Under the pieces are notes generated by a model that had not been told where the DNA came from, ran no database searches, and saw only the letters and a list, made by a program, of their open reading frames with translations. From Polaromonas sp. YR568 (GTDB lineage: Bacteria > Pseudomonadota > Gammaproteobacteria > Burkholderiales > Burkholderiaceae_C): a stretch of 64,000 nt of DNA. The position numbers and the translations under genes are program-made. The stretch is from the NCBI RefSeq assembly GCF_900116715.1, contig NZ_FPBM01000010.1:124001-188000 (forward strand), written 5' to 3'. Shown piece after piece: positions 1 through 8,422 of the stretch. Position 1 is the stretch's first letter. Each line of letters opens with the position of its first letter.

Positions 1-680
1 GGGAAGCCCTGCGCAAGAAGATCGCCCAGGACGGCATGCGCAACTCCAACTGCGTCGCCATCGCCCCAACGGCCACCATTTCCAACATCATCGGCGTGGA
101 CGCCTGCATCGAGCCCTGCTTCGGCAACCTCTCGGTCAAGTCCAACCTGTCCGGCGAATTCACGGTCATCAACCACTACCTGGTACGCGACCTCAAGCGC
201 CTGAACCTGTGGGACGACGTGATGGTGGTGGACCTGAAGCACTTCGACGGATCGCTGCGCCCCATCGATCGTGTGCCGCAAGACGTCAAGGCGCTGTACG
301 CCACGGCGTTTGAGATTGAGACTTCCTGGATTGTCGAAGCCGCGGCGCGACGCCAGAAGTGGATCGACCAGGCACAGTCGCTCAATATCTATATGGCAGG
401 CGCCTCGGGCAAGAAGCTTGACGACACCTACAAGCTGGCCTGGTTGCGCGGCCTGAAGACCACCTACTACCTGCGCACGCAGAGCGCGACGCACGCCGAG
501 AAATCGACCGTGACCGCCGGCAAGATGAACTCGGTTTCATCGGGCCCCGCACCGGCAAGCAGCGGCATGAGCGCACTCGAAGCGGCAGCTGCCGCGGCGC
601 AAGCGCAGATGAATGCAACGCCTGCGACCGACATCAAGTTCTGCGCGATCGATGACCCGGGATGCGAGGCTTGCCAATAA
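1..680 (+). CDS. nrdA: Ribonucleoside-diphosphate reductase, large subunit (C-terminal part)
   Basis: This is the C-terminal part of the class I ribonucleotide reductase alpha subunit, which reduces ribonucleoside diphosphates to deoxyribonucleotides with NrdB as radical donor. The reading frame is already open at base 3, so the gene begins upstream of the window. Family motifs visible are [37 protein letters not shown] and LKTTYYLRT. The protein ends in CEACQ, the C-terminal Cys-x-x-Cys pair that passes electrons from thioredoxin or glutaredoxin to the active site. An Ala/Ser-rich linker precedes this tail, as is usual for the swinging C-terminus. nrdB follows on the same strand after 133 bp. 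Confidence 0.97.
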   Translation, partial: EALRKKIAQDGMRNSNCVAIAPTATISNIIGVDACIEPCFGNLSVKSNLSGEFTVINHYLVRDLKRLNLWDDVMVVDLKHFDGSLRPIDRVPQDVKALYATAFEIETSWIVEAAARRQKWIDQAQSLNIYMAGASGKKLDDTYKLAWLRGLKTTYYLRTQSATHAEKSTVTAGKMNSVSSGPAPASSGMSALEAAAAAAQAQMNATPATDIKFCAIDDPGCEACQ

Positions 681-692
681 AAAAACACCGGG

Positions 693-716
693 TCGCGCGG
701 TCACCCGGCCGCGCGA
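693..716 (+). other. Hairpin after nrdA
   Basis: A perfect 8-bp inverted repeat (tcgcgcgg / ccgcgcga, loop of 8) starts 12 nt after the nrdA stop. No T-run follows it. It is therefore a weak terminator or an mRNA-processing or stabilising hairpin between nrdA and nrdB rather than a clear intrinsic terminator. Confidence 0.4.
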
Positions 717-737
717 TTCGATGTATATGAGCAACAC

Positions 738-782
738 AATTTTGTAGCGATGTGAATGAACACTTTTCATTTTGTATCGCTG
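738..782 (+). promoter_or_regulatory. Tandem direct repeat upstream of nrdB (candidate operator)
   Basis: Two copies of a 15-bp motif, aattttgtagcgatg (738-752) and cattttgtatcgctg (768-782), match at 12 of 15 positions. They are exactly 30 bp apart, about three helical turns. Pairs of NrdR boxes in other bacteria sit at similar spacing in front of nrd genes, but the fit to the NrdR consensus is only partial. The regulator is therefore an inference. The repeat lies over an upstream TTG that could otherwise be taken as an nrdB start. Confidence 0.4.
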
Positions 783-813
783 CTTTCATAATCCCAAAGT
801 ATTGGAAACCTCT

Positions 814-2043
814 ATGTTGACCTGGGACGAAGAAGTCAAACCATCGTTGCAAACATCTCATAACAGCGGCACGCCCGAAGGCCGCTCGATGGAACTTCCG
901 CCTCTTTCTTTGAACACTGCCGAGCAACCCCAAGCGCAAGTGCGCATGCTCAACGACGGCGCGTTCACACCTGCACCCGCTGCAATCTCTTCTACCCCTT
1001 CTGCTGCAGCAGAGCCCGCCAAGGCGCAACGCGTCAAGGCCTCCGACAAGCGCATCATCAACGGCCAGACCGACGTCAACCAGCTGGTGCCCTTCAAATA
1101 CAAATGGGCCTGGGAGAAATACCTCGCCACCTGCGCCAACCACTGGATGCCGCAGGAAGTGAACATGACGCGCGACATCGCGCTCTGGAAAGACCCCAAC
1201 GGCCTGACCGAAGACGAGCGCCGCCTGGTCAAGCGCAACCTAGGTTTCTTTGTGACGGCCGATTCGCTGGCCGCCAACAACATCGTGCTGGGCACTTACC
1301 GCCACATCACGGCGCCCGAGTGCCGCCAGTTCCTGCTGCGCCAGGCTTTTGAAGAAGCCATCCACACCCACGCCTATCAGTACATCACCGAGTCGCTGGG
1401 CCTGGACGAAGCCGAGATCTTCAACGCCTACAACGAAGTCCAGTCCATCAAGGACAAGGACCAGTTCCTGATCCCTTTCATTGAAGTCATCTCCAACCCC
1501 CACTTCAAGACCGGTACGCCCGAAGCCGACCAGACCCTGCTCAAGTCGCTGATCGTGTTCGCCTGCCTGATGGAGGGCTTGTTCTTCTATGTGGGCTTCA
1601 CGCAAATTCTTGCCCTGGGCCGCCAGAACAAGATGACCGGCGCCGCCGAGCAATACCAGTACATCCTGCGCGACGAGTCGATGCACTGCAATTTCGGCAT
1701 CGACCTGATCAACCAGCTGAAGCTGGAAAACCCCCATCTCTGGACCGCAGAGTTCAAGGCCGAGATCAAGGCCTTGTTCATGAAAGCCGTCGAACTGGAA
1801 TACCGCTACGCCGAAGACACCATGCCGCGCGGCGTGCTCGGCCTCAATGCCTCCATGTTCAAAGGCTACCTCCGCTACATTGCCAATCGCCGCGCCACGC
1901 AGATCGGACTTGAAACTCTCTTCCCCAACGAGGAGAATCCGTTCCCGTGGATGAGCGAAATGATCGACCTGAAGAAAGAGCGCAACTTCTTTGAAACCCG
2001 TGTGATCGAGTACCAGTCCGGTGGTGCCCTTTCCTGGGATTGA
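814..2043 (+). CDS. nrdB: Ribonucleoside-diphosphate reductase, small (radical) subunit
   Basis: This is the beta subunit of class I ribonucleotide reductase, which holds the dinuclear metal site and the radical used by NrdA. The protein is 409 aa. The ATG at 814 is preferred over an in-frame TTG 42 bp upstream because that TTG lies inside the upstream direct repeat. From memory the sequence closely resembles the Chlamydia R2 protein (for example [20 protein letters not shown] and [15 protein letters not shown]). The catalytic positions, however, are those of class Ia: Asp150, Glu181, His184 and Tyr188 reproduce the spacing of E. coli D84, E115, H118 and Y122. The second metal-binding helix holds DESMH (Glu288, His291). 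The first 75 residues are a variable, Pro/Ala-rich extension. Confidence 0.96.
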   Translation: MLTWDEEVKPSLQTSHNSGTPEGRSMELPPLSLNTAEQPQAQVRMLNDGAFTPAPAAISSTPSAAAEPAKAQRVKASDKRIINGQTDVNQLVPFKYKWAWEKYLATCANHWMPQEVNMTRDIALWKDPNGLTEDERRLVKRNLGFFVTADSLAANNIVLGTYRHITAPECRQFLLRQAFEEAIHTHAYQYITESLGLDEAEIFNAYNEVQSIKDKDQFLIPFIEVISNPHFKTGTPEADQTLLKSLIVFACLMEGLFFYVGFTQILALGRQNKMTGAAEQYQYILRDESMHCNFGIDLINQLKLENPHLWTAEFKAEIKALFMKAVELEYRYAEDTMPRGVLGLNASMFKGYLRYIANRRATQIGLETLFPNEENPFPWMSEMIDLKKERNFFETRVIEYQSGGALSWD

Positions 2044-2107
2044 TTGAAAAACGCCCGAACAATGATTTTAAGAATTGCAATGACCAATGACAGCACCACA
2101 GAAGTGC

Positions 2108-2166
2108 GCGTTGGGCTTTGCTCCTGTGTTCGCGGCGCTGGGACCGGTTTATCCGGGGCCCAACGC
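2108..2166 (+). other. Long inverted repeat in the leader of the H1-like gene
   Basis: The 9-mers gcgttgggc (2108-2116) and gcccaacgc (2158-2166) are perfectly complementary and enclose 41 nt. The enclosed stretch contains a second small stem (ccgg-tttat-ccgg). It lies in the 186-bp gap between nrdB and the H1-like gene and has no T-run. It could be a transcript-end structure for nrdB or a folded leader of the next gene. The rest of the gap holds nothing I can assign. Confidence 0.4.
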
Positions 2167-2229
2167 CGTGAATCGCTTTACGTACTCCAACCGTGAAGTG
2201 CTCTTTGCAACGTGATCAAGGAGAAAACT

Positions 2230-2694
2230 ATGGCAACTGCGAAAAAAACTGCGGCTAAAAAAGCTGCTCCAAAGAAGGCCCCTGCCAAGAAGGTAGCGGC
2301 CAAGAAGGCTCCTGCGAAAAAAGCAGCAGCGAAAAAAGCTCCGGCTAAAAAAGCTCCAGCGAAAAAAGTAGCGGCTAAGAAGCCAGCTGCGAAAAAATCG
2401 CCAGCGAAAAAGCCAGCAGCCAAGAAGGTAGCGGCCAAGAAGCCAGCGGCGAAGAAAGCCGCAGCTAAGAAGCCAGCAGCCAAGAAGGCCGCGAAAAAGG
2501 TAGCGAAGAAACCAGCGGCCAAGAAAGCCGCTGCGAAAAAGCCTGCCGCCAAGAAAGCAGCGAAAAAGCCCGCTGCGAAGAAAGCCGCGAAAAAACCTGC
2601 TGCCAAAGCACCCGCTGTAGCGGCTGCCCCTGCGGCTCAGACAACTCTGAACCCGCAAGCTGCCTGGCCGTTTCCAACAGCCAGCAAGCCGTAA
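2230..2694 (+). CDS. Histone H1-like nucleoid protein, Lys/Ala-rich
   Basis: This is a 154-residue protein made almost entirely of AAKK, PAKK and VAAKK repeats, like the C-terminal tail of eukaryotic histone H1 and the Bordetella/Burkholderiales H1 homologues. Proteins of this kind bind DNA non-specifically and help compact the nucleoid. The ATG at 2230 is chosen because AAGGAG lies at 2218-2223; an upstream in-frame start at 2212 would overlap that site. The last 20 or so residues are not repetitive and end in [14 protein letters not shown], a conserved-looking tail. A strong terminator follows. The repeats make the length likely to vary between strains. The same composition reappears in the N-terminal tail of DksA at 46.7-47.7 kb. 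Confidence 0.88.
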   Translation: MATAKKTAAKKAAPKKAPAKKVAAKKAPAKKAAAKKAPAKKAPAKKVAAKKPAAKKSPAKKPAAKKVAAKKPAAKKAAAKKPAAKKAAKKVAKKPAAKKAAAKKPAAKKAAKKPAAKKAAKKPAAKAPAVAAAPAAQTTLNPQAAWPFPTASKP

Positions 2695-2716
2695 GCAGTA
2701 AGGTATTTCTGCTTGG

Positions 2717-2747
2717 AGCCCGATATCGAAAGGTGTCGGGCTTTTTT
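2717..2747 (+). terminator. Rho-independent terminator after the H1-like gene
   Basis: A 7-bp stem (agcccga / tcgggct) with a 12-nt loop runs directly into six T residues. It lies 22 nt after the stop of the H1-like gene on the same strand. Confidence 0.85.
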
Positions 2748-2817
2748 CATGCCTGTTCCGTTTCCGGTATCCGGCCGACCATCCTTATCCCCTTCCCCTC
2801 AACCGCTTGCCGCCGCC

Positions 2818-3180
2818 ATGAACACGCCCCCAGAGCTGCCCGCCCTGCCCTTCATGCGGCTGGACAAGAACGGCGACGTCCTGCTGGACATACACGTGGT
2901 GCCGAACGCGGCCAAAACCCAGGCCGTGGGCCTGCATGGCGAAACCGGCGAGCTGGCGTTGCGCTTGCGGCTGCAGGCACCGCCGGTGGACGGCAAGGCC
3001 AACCAGGCGCTGGTGAAATGGCTGGCCGGCTGTCTGGGTATTCCACAGCAAGCCGTCACGCTGGCGCGCGGGGAAACCTCCAGGCGCAAGCAGCTGCGTG
3101 TGGCAGCAGCCGCAGCGAGCCGGGCCAGTTGGGATGAATTGGTGAGGGCAGCAGCGGGCAAGGACGACCTGCCCACCTGA
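2818..3180 (+). CDS. YggU/DUF167 family protein
   Basis: This is a 120-residue protein of the small DUF167 (UPF0235, YggU) family, a single alpha/beta domain without an established biochemical role. Family features are VVPNAAKTQAVG, LRLQAPPVDGKANQALVKWLA and a basic segment TSRRKQLRV near the C-terminus. The start at 2818 is preferred because earlier in-frame starts would overlap the terminator at 2717-2747. In many proteobacteria yggU sits next to yggT, which is absent here, so the gene stands alone between the H1-like gene and a convergent sugar kinase. Confidence 0.85.
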   Translation: MNTPPELPALPFMRLDKNGDVLLDIHVVPNAAKTQAVGLHGETGELALRLRLQAPPVDGKANQALVKWLAGCLGIPQQAVTLARGETSRRKQLRVAAAAASRASWDELVRAAAGKDDLPT

Positions 3181-3209
3181 CTGACAAGCGGCGAGTAGCG
3201 AAGTGGCGC

Positions 3210-4112
3210 TTAGCCCGCGATTTGCGCGGCCGTCAGCGTGTAATTCTGGCCACCGCGCGTGGCGATCTTCAGTGCGCCCACCCGGTTGCCCAGCGCGGCG
3301 CAACGTTCCAGCGACCAGCCCTGCTCCAGGCCGAACAGCAGCGCACCGCGAAAGGCGTCGCCGCAACCGGTCGGGTCGACCACCTCTGTGGCCTTCACAG
3401 GCGGCACCAGGGTTTTCTCGCCACCCACCCAGACTTCGCAGCCCTCGGCGCCCAGCGTCACCACCAGACCCTCGACCTTGCGCGACAGCTCGGCGCAAGA
3501 CAGCCCCGTGCGCTCGCAGAGCATCTTGGCTTCGTAGTCATTGACGGTCACCCAGGTCGCCAGCTCGACAAAATGCGCCAGGTCCTTGCCGTCAAACATG
3601 GGCAGGCCCTGGCCCGGATCGAACACGAAAGGAATGCCGGCCGCCTTGAACTGCTCGGCATGCTGCAGCATCGCATCGCGCCCGTCGGGGGCAATGATGC
3701 CCAGCTTGATGTCGCTGCGCGCCTCGATGCGGGTCACGTGGGCCTGCATCATCGCGCCGGGGTGAAAAGCCGTGATCTGGTTGTTGTCGCGGTCGGTCAT
3801 GATCATGGCCTGCGCGGTGTAGGTGTCGCTCACCTGGTGGACAAACTCGGTGCTGACGCCCAGGGTCTTCATGCGCTCCACATATTCGGCGCCGTCGGTG
3901 CCGACCGTGGCCATGGGCAGCGGTTGGCCGCCTAGCTGGCGCAGGCTGTAGGCGATGTTGCCGGCGCAGCCGCCGAATTCGCGGCGCAGGGCGGGCACGA
4001 GAAAAGACACATTGAGGATGTGCAACTGGTCGGGCAGGATCTGCTCGGAAAAACGCCCCTCAAAGGTCATGATGGTGTCAAACGCCAGGGAGCCACAGAT
4101 AACAGCAGACAT
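3210..4112 (-). CDS. PfkB-family carbohydrate/nucleoside kinase
   Basis: This is a 300-residue ribokinase-fold enzyme that phosphorylates a sugar or nucleoside with ATP. The N-terminus MSAVICGSLAFDTIM and the glycine-rich FGGCAGNIAYSLRQLGG segment match PfkB signature 1. DPTGCGDAFRGALL near the C-terminus is signature 2 and carries the catalytic Asp and anion hole. Close relatives in Burkholderiales are usually annotated as adenosine-kinase-like or generic PfkB kinases. The substrate cannot be read from the sequence. It is the last gene of a minus-strand run and lies 18 nt after the DUF3426 gene. Confidence 0.9.
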   Translation of the reverse strand: MSAVICGSLAFDTIMTFEGRFSEQILPDQLHILNVSFLVPALRREFGGCAGNIAYSLRQLGGQPLPMATVGTDGAEYVERMKTLGVSTEFVHQVSDTYTAQAMIMTDRDNNQITAFHPGAMMQAHVTRIEARSDIKLGIIAPDGRDAMLQHAEQFKAAGIPFVFDPGQGLPMFDGKDLAHFVELATWVTVNDYEAKMLCERTGLSCAELSRKVEGLVVTLGAEGCEVWVGGEKTLVPPVKATEVVDPTGCGDAFRGALLFGLEQGWSLERCAALGNRVGALKIATRGGQNYTLTAAQIAG

Positions 4113-4130
4113 TCAGTTTTCTCGTTTCAA

Positions 4131-5252
4131 TCAGGGATAAAAAGCCAGGACGCGGTAGCCCGCAACCCGCAGGGAGCCGCCGGGCGTGGCAGGAGAAGAA
4201 GAGGCCGAGGAAGGCGCCGGTGCGCCCGCATCGCCGGAGACTTTCATGATGACCAGGCCTGCCAGCTCCGACTGCGCGGCCAGCGTGGAGGTTTTGGCGC
4301 CAAACTGCGCCGGCGTGAGGATGCGGCGCACCACGGCCTGATCCTGGGTGTCGGTCAATGTGACTTCCAGCGAGGGCATTTCCAGAACGACCACGCCGGT
4401 GTTCTTGAGGGTAAAACTGAGCCGGTAGGCGTCGGGCCCGAGCCGGTTGAAGGTGGAGCTGTCGATCACCAGCGATTCGATATGCCGGGGCGCGCGTATC
4501 TCGCATTTCAGCGGGCCGCAAATCGCCTGAAGCGCCGGCACCAGGCGCGGCTCCAGCGCAGCGAGGGTGTCCCTTTGCTGAACGCCCCATTGCACCACCA
4601 GGGCGGCCAACAGCAGCAAAGACAGCAAGGCCAGCGACCAGCGTGTCGCCGGCTTCTTCCAGAACGCCTTGCGCCGCGCGTCCCGCACAAAAGAGACATC
4701 GTGCTCCACCCGCGAGTCCGGCATGCCGGAGTCCACATCTGAAAAAAGGAAACTGGAATCGTCTTCGATGGCGGGGCGCACCACGACCGGCTGCCGGGGC
4801 GGTGGCATCGGGGGCAACGAGTCGTCATCATCATCCAGCTCCGCCGGGTCCAGCTGGCGCTCCTGTTGCGCCCGCTTCCAGCGGCCGGGGTCAAAGTCGG
4901 CGGCGCTGTCCTGGGCTTCTGCGGGCCCGGGCCTGGACGGCCGCAGCGGCGCCCTGTCGGCAAATGAGCGGGCGGGCGCCCAGTCATCGGGGTGGAGACT
5001 TGCCGGTTCCGTATCGGCGGTGGCTTGTCTGGCGGCAGGAAGCTCGGGCTCCGGCAGCGGCTGCGGTTGCGTGTCGGCAATCGAAGGAAGTGAAGCGGCC
5101 ATAGCCGACATGTCGCGCGGCAGCAAATGGACCGAGGCGTCGAAGACTTCGGCGCAATGCCCGCATCGCACCCAGCCCTGCGAGACTTTGAGTTGATCGG
5201 TCACGACTTTGAACATCGTGCCGCAAGCGGGGCAGCGCGTAATCAGGCTCAT
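4131..5252 (-). CDS. Zinc-ribbon (MJ0042) and DUF3426 membrane protein
   Basis: This 373-residue protein opens with an MJ0042-type zinc ribbon: RCPACGTMF and RCGHCAEVF supply two CxxC pairs within the first 35 residues. A long acidic, Pro-rich linker follows (about 45-195). One transmembrane helix lies at about 204-222, and a C-terminal DUF3426 domain contains the conserved-looking pattern ITLTD / GAKTSTLAAQSELAG. The predicted topology puts the zinc ribbon in the cytoplasm and DUF3426 in the periplasm. Its function is unknown. It lies directly downstream of prmA on the same strand, an order common in betaproteobacteria. Confidence 0.88.
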   Translation of the reverse strand: MSLITRCPACGTMFKVVTDQLKVSQGWVRCGHCAEVFDASVHLLPRDMSAMAASLPSIADTQPQPLPEPELPAARQATADTEPASLHPDDWAPARSFADRAPLRPSRPGPAEAQDSAADFDPGRWKRAQQERQLDPAELDDDDDSLPPMPPPRQPVVVRPAIEDDSSFLFSDVDSGMPDSRVEHDVSFVRDARRKAFWKKPATRWSLALLSLLLLAALVVQWGVQQRDTLAALEPRLVPALQAICGPLKCEIRAPRHIESLVIDSSTFNRLGPDAYRLSFTLKNTGVVVLEMPSLEVTLTDTQDQAVVRRILTPAQFGAKTSTLAAQSELAGLVIMKVSGDAGAPAPSSASSSPATPGGSLRVAGYRVLAFYP

Positions 5253-5326
5253 TTAGCGCTGTATTGTAGGGGCCGCAACCGCTGCCGGCGGCCCAAGGAC
5301 CGTCATGCGCGACGGCCGGTGCCGGC

Positions 5327-6223
5327 TCAGAACCGGGCGGTCATCAGGATCCAGCCCTCTTGCGCGTCATGCACCGTAAGCTGGCAGTACGGCGCATAGG
5401 CCTCCTTGAGCTCTTCAGCCTGGCGCTCAAGAATGCCGGCCAGCACCAGGTGCCCGCCTTTTTCGACATGCGCGCACAGCAGCGGCGCCAGCACTTTCAG
5501 CGGCGTGGCCAGGATGTTGGCGAGTACCGTCTGGTACTTGCCGGCGGCCTTCTCGGGCAGGCCGGCCTTGAGGGCCACATGATTGGCTTCGGCATTGGCG
5601 CGTGTCGATTCGACGGCCGCCGGGTCAATATCGACAGCATCGATGTCCAGCGCGCCAAACTTCGCCGCACCAATGGCCAGGATGCCCGAGCCGCAGCCGT
5701 AGTCCAGGACACGGCCCAGGCTTTTACCGGCACTGCCCTGGCCGGCAATCCAGCGAAGGCACATGCGCGTGGTCGGGTGCGTGCCCGTGCCAAACGCGAG
5801 GCCCGGGTCCAGCCGGATCAGTTGTTTGGCCTCAGCGGGCGGCTCATGCCAGGTCGGCACGATCCAGAATTCAGGGGTGATCTCGACCGGCTCGAACTGC
5901 GATTGCGTCAGGCGCACCCAGTCCTGCTCAGGCACCGGCTGAATCGCCACCACCCGGCAGCCCGCGAAAAAGTCTTGCGCCGCCAGCACTCCAGCCGCGT
6001 CACGCGCCAGGGCTTCAGTGGCAAACAGCGACACGATGCGAGAACGCTCCCAGCCTGCCTTGGGCGGCGGCATGTCCGGCTCGCCAAACAGCGCCTGCTC
6101 GGCCGGCGTCTGTGCATCGGCGTCTTCCACCGACACGCTGAGCGCATCCAGCGCATCCAGCGCCTCGCTCAGGATTTCGACTTCGTCGACGGGGGCCAGC
6201 AGGATCAGTTCAAACATACTCAT
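5327..6223 (-). CDS. prmA: Ribosomal protein L11 methyltransferase
   Basis: This 298-residue SAM-dependent enzyme methylates lysines and the N-terminus of ribosomal protein L11. The SAM-binding motif LDYGCGSGILAIGAAKFGA is intact, preceded by GTGTHPTTRMCL, which is characteristic of PrmA. ANILATPL matches the catalytic NxLxxPL region. Length is typical. It lies 18 nt after accC, and accB-accC-prmA in this order is widespread in betaproteobacteria. It is probably co-transcribed with the acetyl-CoA carboxylase genes. Confidence 0.96.
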   Translation of the reverse strand: MSMFELILLAPVDEVEILSEALDALDALSVSVEDADAQTPAEQALFGEPDMPPPKAGWERSRIVSLFATEALARDAAGVLAAQDFFAGCRVVAIQPVPEQDWVRLTQSQFEPVEITPEFWIVPTWHEPPAEAKQLIRLDPGLAFGTGTHPTTRMCLRWIAGQGSAGKSLGRVLDYGCGSGILAIGAAKFGALDIDAVDIDPAAVESTRANAEANHVALKAGLPEKAAGKYQTVLANILATPLKVLAPLLCAHVEKGGHLVLAGILERQAEELKEAYAPYCQLTVHDAQEGWILMTARF

Positions 6224-6241
6224 CGCGCGCCCAGGGACCGC

Positions 6242-7591
6242 TCAGCGTTCACGCTTTGACAGCCACTCTTCGAGGTAATGAATATTCGTCCCGCCATCCA
6301 TGAACTTGGCATCCACCATGAGCTCGCGGTGCAGCGGGATGTTGGTGTTGATGCCTTCAACCACCGTCTCGGCCAGCGCCGTGCTCATGCGGGCCAGCGC
6401 TTGCTCACGCGTATCGCCGTGCACGATGATCTTGCCGATCATGGAGTCGTAGTTGGGCGGCACAAAGTAATTGGCGTAAATGTGCGAGTCCACCCGCACA
6501 CCCGGCCCGCCCGGCGTGTGCCAGGTCGTGATGCGGCCCGGCGAGGGAACGAACTTGTAGGGGTCTTCCGCGTTGATGCGGCATTCGATGGAATGGCCCT
6601 TGAGCTCGATGTCACGCTGGGCGAAAGGCAGCTTTTCACCCGCCGCCACCATGATCTGGGTGCGCACGATGTCCACGCCGGTAATCCACTCGGTGACGGG
6701 GTGCTCCACCTGCACGCGGGTGTTCATCTCGATGAAGTAGAACTCGCCGTTTTCATAGAGAAACTCAAAGGTGCCCGCACCGCGGTAGCCGATCTTCTTG
6801 ACGGCGGCCACGCAGCGCTCGCCGATGCGCTCGATCAACTTGCGCGGAATGCCGGGCGCCGGCGCTTCTTCAATGACTTTCTGGTGGCGCCGCTGCATGG
6901 AGCAGTCGCGCTCGCCCAGCCAGACCGCATTTTTATGCTGGTCGGCCAGGATCTGGATTTCAATGTGCCGCGGGTTCTGCAGGAATTTCTCCATGTAGAC
7001 CTCGGGGTTGCCGAAAGCCGCGCCGGCTTCAGCCTTGGTGGTCTGCACCGCATGCAGCAGGGCCGCCTCGGTGTGCACCACGCGCATGCCGCGCCCGCCG
7101 CCGCCGCCGGCCGCCTTGATGATGACGGGGTAGCCGATCTGCTTGGCGGTGCGCTTGATGAAGACCGGGTCGTCAGGTAGCGCGCCTTCCGAGCCGGGCA
7201 CGCAGGGCACGCCGGCCTTGATCATGGTCTGCTTGGCCGAAACCTTGTCGCCCATGATGCGGATGGATTCGGGCGTGGGGCCGATGAACTTGAAGCCGCT
7301 TTTTTCCACCCGCTCGGCAAAGTCGGCGTTTTCGCTCAGGAAGCCGTAGCCGGGGTGGATTGCTTCCGCGTCGGTCACCTCGGCCGCCGAGATGATGGCC
7401 GGCATGTTGAGGTAGCTGTCTTTGGAGGGCGCGGGGCCGATGCAGACCGACTCGTCGGCCAGCTTGATGTATTTCGCTTCGCGGTCAGCCTCGGAATAGA
7501 CCATCACGGCCTTGACGCCGAGCTCGCGGCAGGCGCGCTGGATGCGCAAGGCGATCTCTCCGCGGTTGGCGATCAGTATTTTCTTGAACAT
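6242..7591 (-). CDS. accC: Acetyl-CoA carboxylase, biotin carboxylase subunit
   Basis: This 449-residue ATP-grasp enzyme carboxylates the biotin carried on AccB, the first half-reaction of malonyl-CoA synthesis for fatty acids. The N-terminal [16 protein letters not shown], the glycine-rich ATP loop [12 protein letters not shown], the biotin carboxylase signature HIEIQILAD and the catalytic [14 protein letters not shown] are all present. Length matches E. coli AccC. It lies 42 nt downstream of accB and 18 nt upstream of prmA on the same strand. Confidence 0.98.
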   Translation of the reverse strand: MFKKILIANRGEIALRIQRACRELGVKAVMVYSEADREAKYIKLADESVCIGPAPSKDSYLNMPAIISAAEVTDAEAIHPGYGFLSENADFAERVEKSGFKFIGPTPESIRIMGDKVSAKQTMIKAGVPCVPGSEGALPDDPVFIKRTAKQIGYPVIIKAAGGGGGRGMRVVHTEAALLHAVQTTKAEAGAAFGNPEVYMEKFLQNPRHIEIQILADQHKNAVWLGERDCSMQRRHQKVIEEAPAPGIPRKLIERIGERCVAAVKKIGYRGAGTFEFLYENGEFYFIEMNTRVQVEHPVTEWITGVDIVRTQIMVAAGEKLPFAQRDIELKGHSIECRINAEDPYKFVPSPGRITTWHTPGGPGVRVDSHIYANYFVPPNYDSMIGKIIVHGDTREQALARMSTALAETVVEGINTNIPLHRELMVDAKFMDGGTNIHYLEEWLSKRER

Positions 7592-7633
7592 GCGTCGGTA
7601 AGCCTGGTTTGAACAAGGGGGCGAAGCGCCCGC

Positions 7634-8089
7634 TTACTCAATGATGAAGAGGGGTTGGCCGTATTCAACAGCCTGGCCGTTTTCCGAAAGAATCTTGGTG
7701 ACCGTGCCGGATTTGTCGGCTTCGATCTCGTTGAGGATCTTCATGGCCTCAATGATGCAGATGGTCTCGCCTTCCTTGACGACGCTGCCCAGCTCGACAA
7801 AAGGCTTGGCGCCGGGGCTGGCGGAGCGGTAGAAGGTGCCCACCATGGGCGACTTGACGGAGTGACCGGCCGGTGCGGCGGGGGCTGCCTCGGCCACCGG
7901 GGCGGCGGGGGCGCCGGCCGCAGGGGCCGCAGCGGGAGCTGCTACCATGGCAACCGGCTGCTGCATCACGAGCGGGGCGCCGCTGGATTTGACGATACGC
8001 ACCTTGCCTTCGGCTTCGGTGATCTCCAGTTCAGACACGTTGGACTCCGAAACGAGGTCGATCAGGGTCTTGAGTTTTCTTAAATCCAT
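7634..8089 (-). CDS. accB: Acetyl-CoA carboxylase, biotin carboxyl carrier protein
   Basis: This 151-residue BCCP carries the biotin that shuttles CO2 between AccC and carboxyltransferase. The N-terminal [16 protein letters not shown] domain is typical. An Ala/Pro-rich flexible linker covers about residues 47-78, and the C-terminal biotinyl domain contains EAMKILNEI, whose Lys is the biotinylation site. The ATG is preceded by GGAGAG. accC follows. The 333-bp region upstream carries no gene, although a short leader ORF is possible. Confidence 0.97.
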   Translation of the reverse strand: MDLRKLKTLIDLVSESNVSELEITEAEGKVRIVKSSGAPLVMQQPVAMVAAPAAAPAAGAPAAPVAEAAPAAPAGHSVKSPMVGTFYRSASPGAKPFVELGSVVKEGETICIIEAMKILNEIEADKSGTVTKILSENGQAVEYGQPLFIIE

Positions 8090-8422
8090 GGGTTCTCTCC
8101 AACGACGGTAGATGCTGGCGCGAGGATTTCAGCGCAGCGTCTGAATAAAAGCCTGAAAACCGGCCGAGCGCATTGCCTGTACCGATCTCCCTTCTTTTTT
8201 CATTTACTTCCTGCTTTTGTGCCCTAAAGCACGTATCAGTTAATTACTGCAGGCGTCAACCGGGGCGGCTGAGCCTGTGAGAGCGCAGAGTGTACATCAA
8301 GCCGGAGGCCTCCCCAAGCCCCTACCGGCGACCTGCTTGCCCATCAATAAACGAACATACCACGGCCGTTCGATGCAAGTCGACGCGCGTTCCCGTCATT
8401 TAGATCAAAACAGAATCAAACC
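8090..8422. other. Intergenic region upstream of accB
   Basis: This 333-bp gap has no convincing gene. On the minus strand there is a 24-codon open frame at 8129-8203 (MKKEGRSVQAMRS...) with an AGGA-like ribosome site, in the position of an accB leader peptide. I cannot show that it is translated. The dehydroquinase gene aroQ, which sits between tlpA and accB in many betaproteobacteria, is not here, and I see no remnant of it. The accB promoter should lie in this stretch, but no clean -35/-10 pair stands out. Confidence 0.5.

Noticed and set aside
2178..2606. Phe/Ala-rich open frames antisense to the H1-like gene
   Set aside because: They are the complement of AAKK codon repeats, looking like a membrane protein only by composition.
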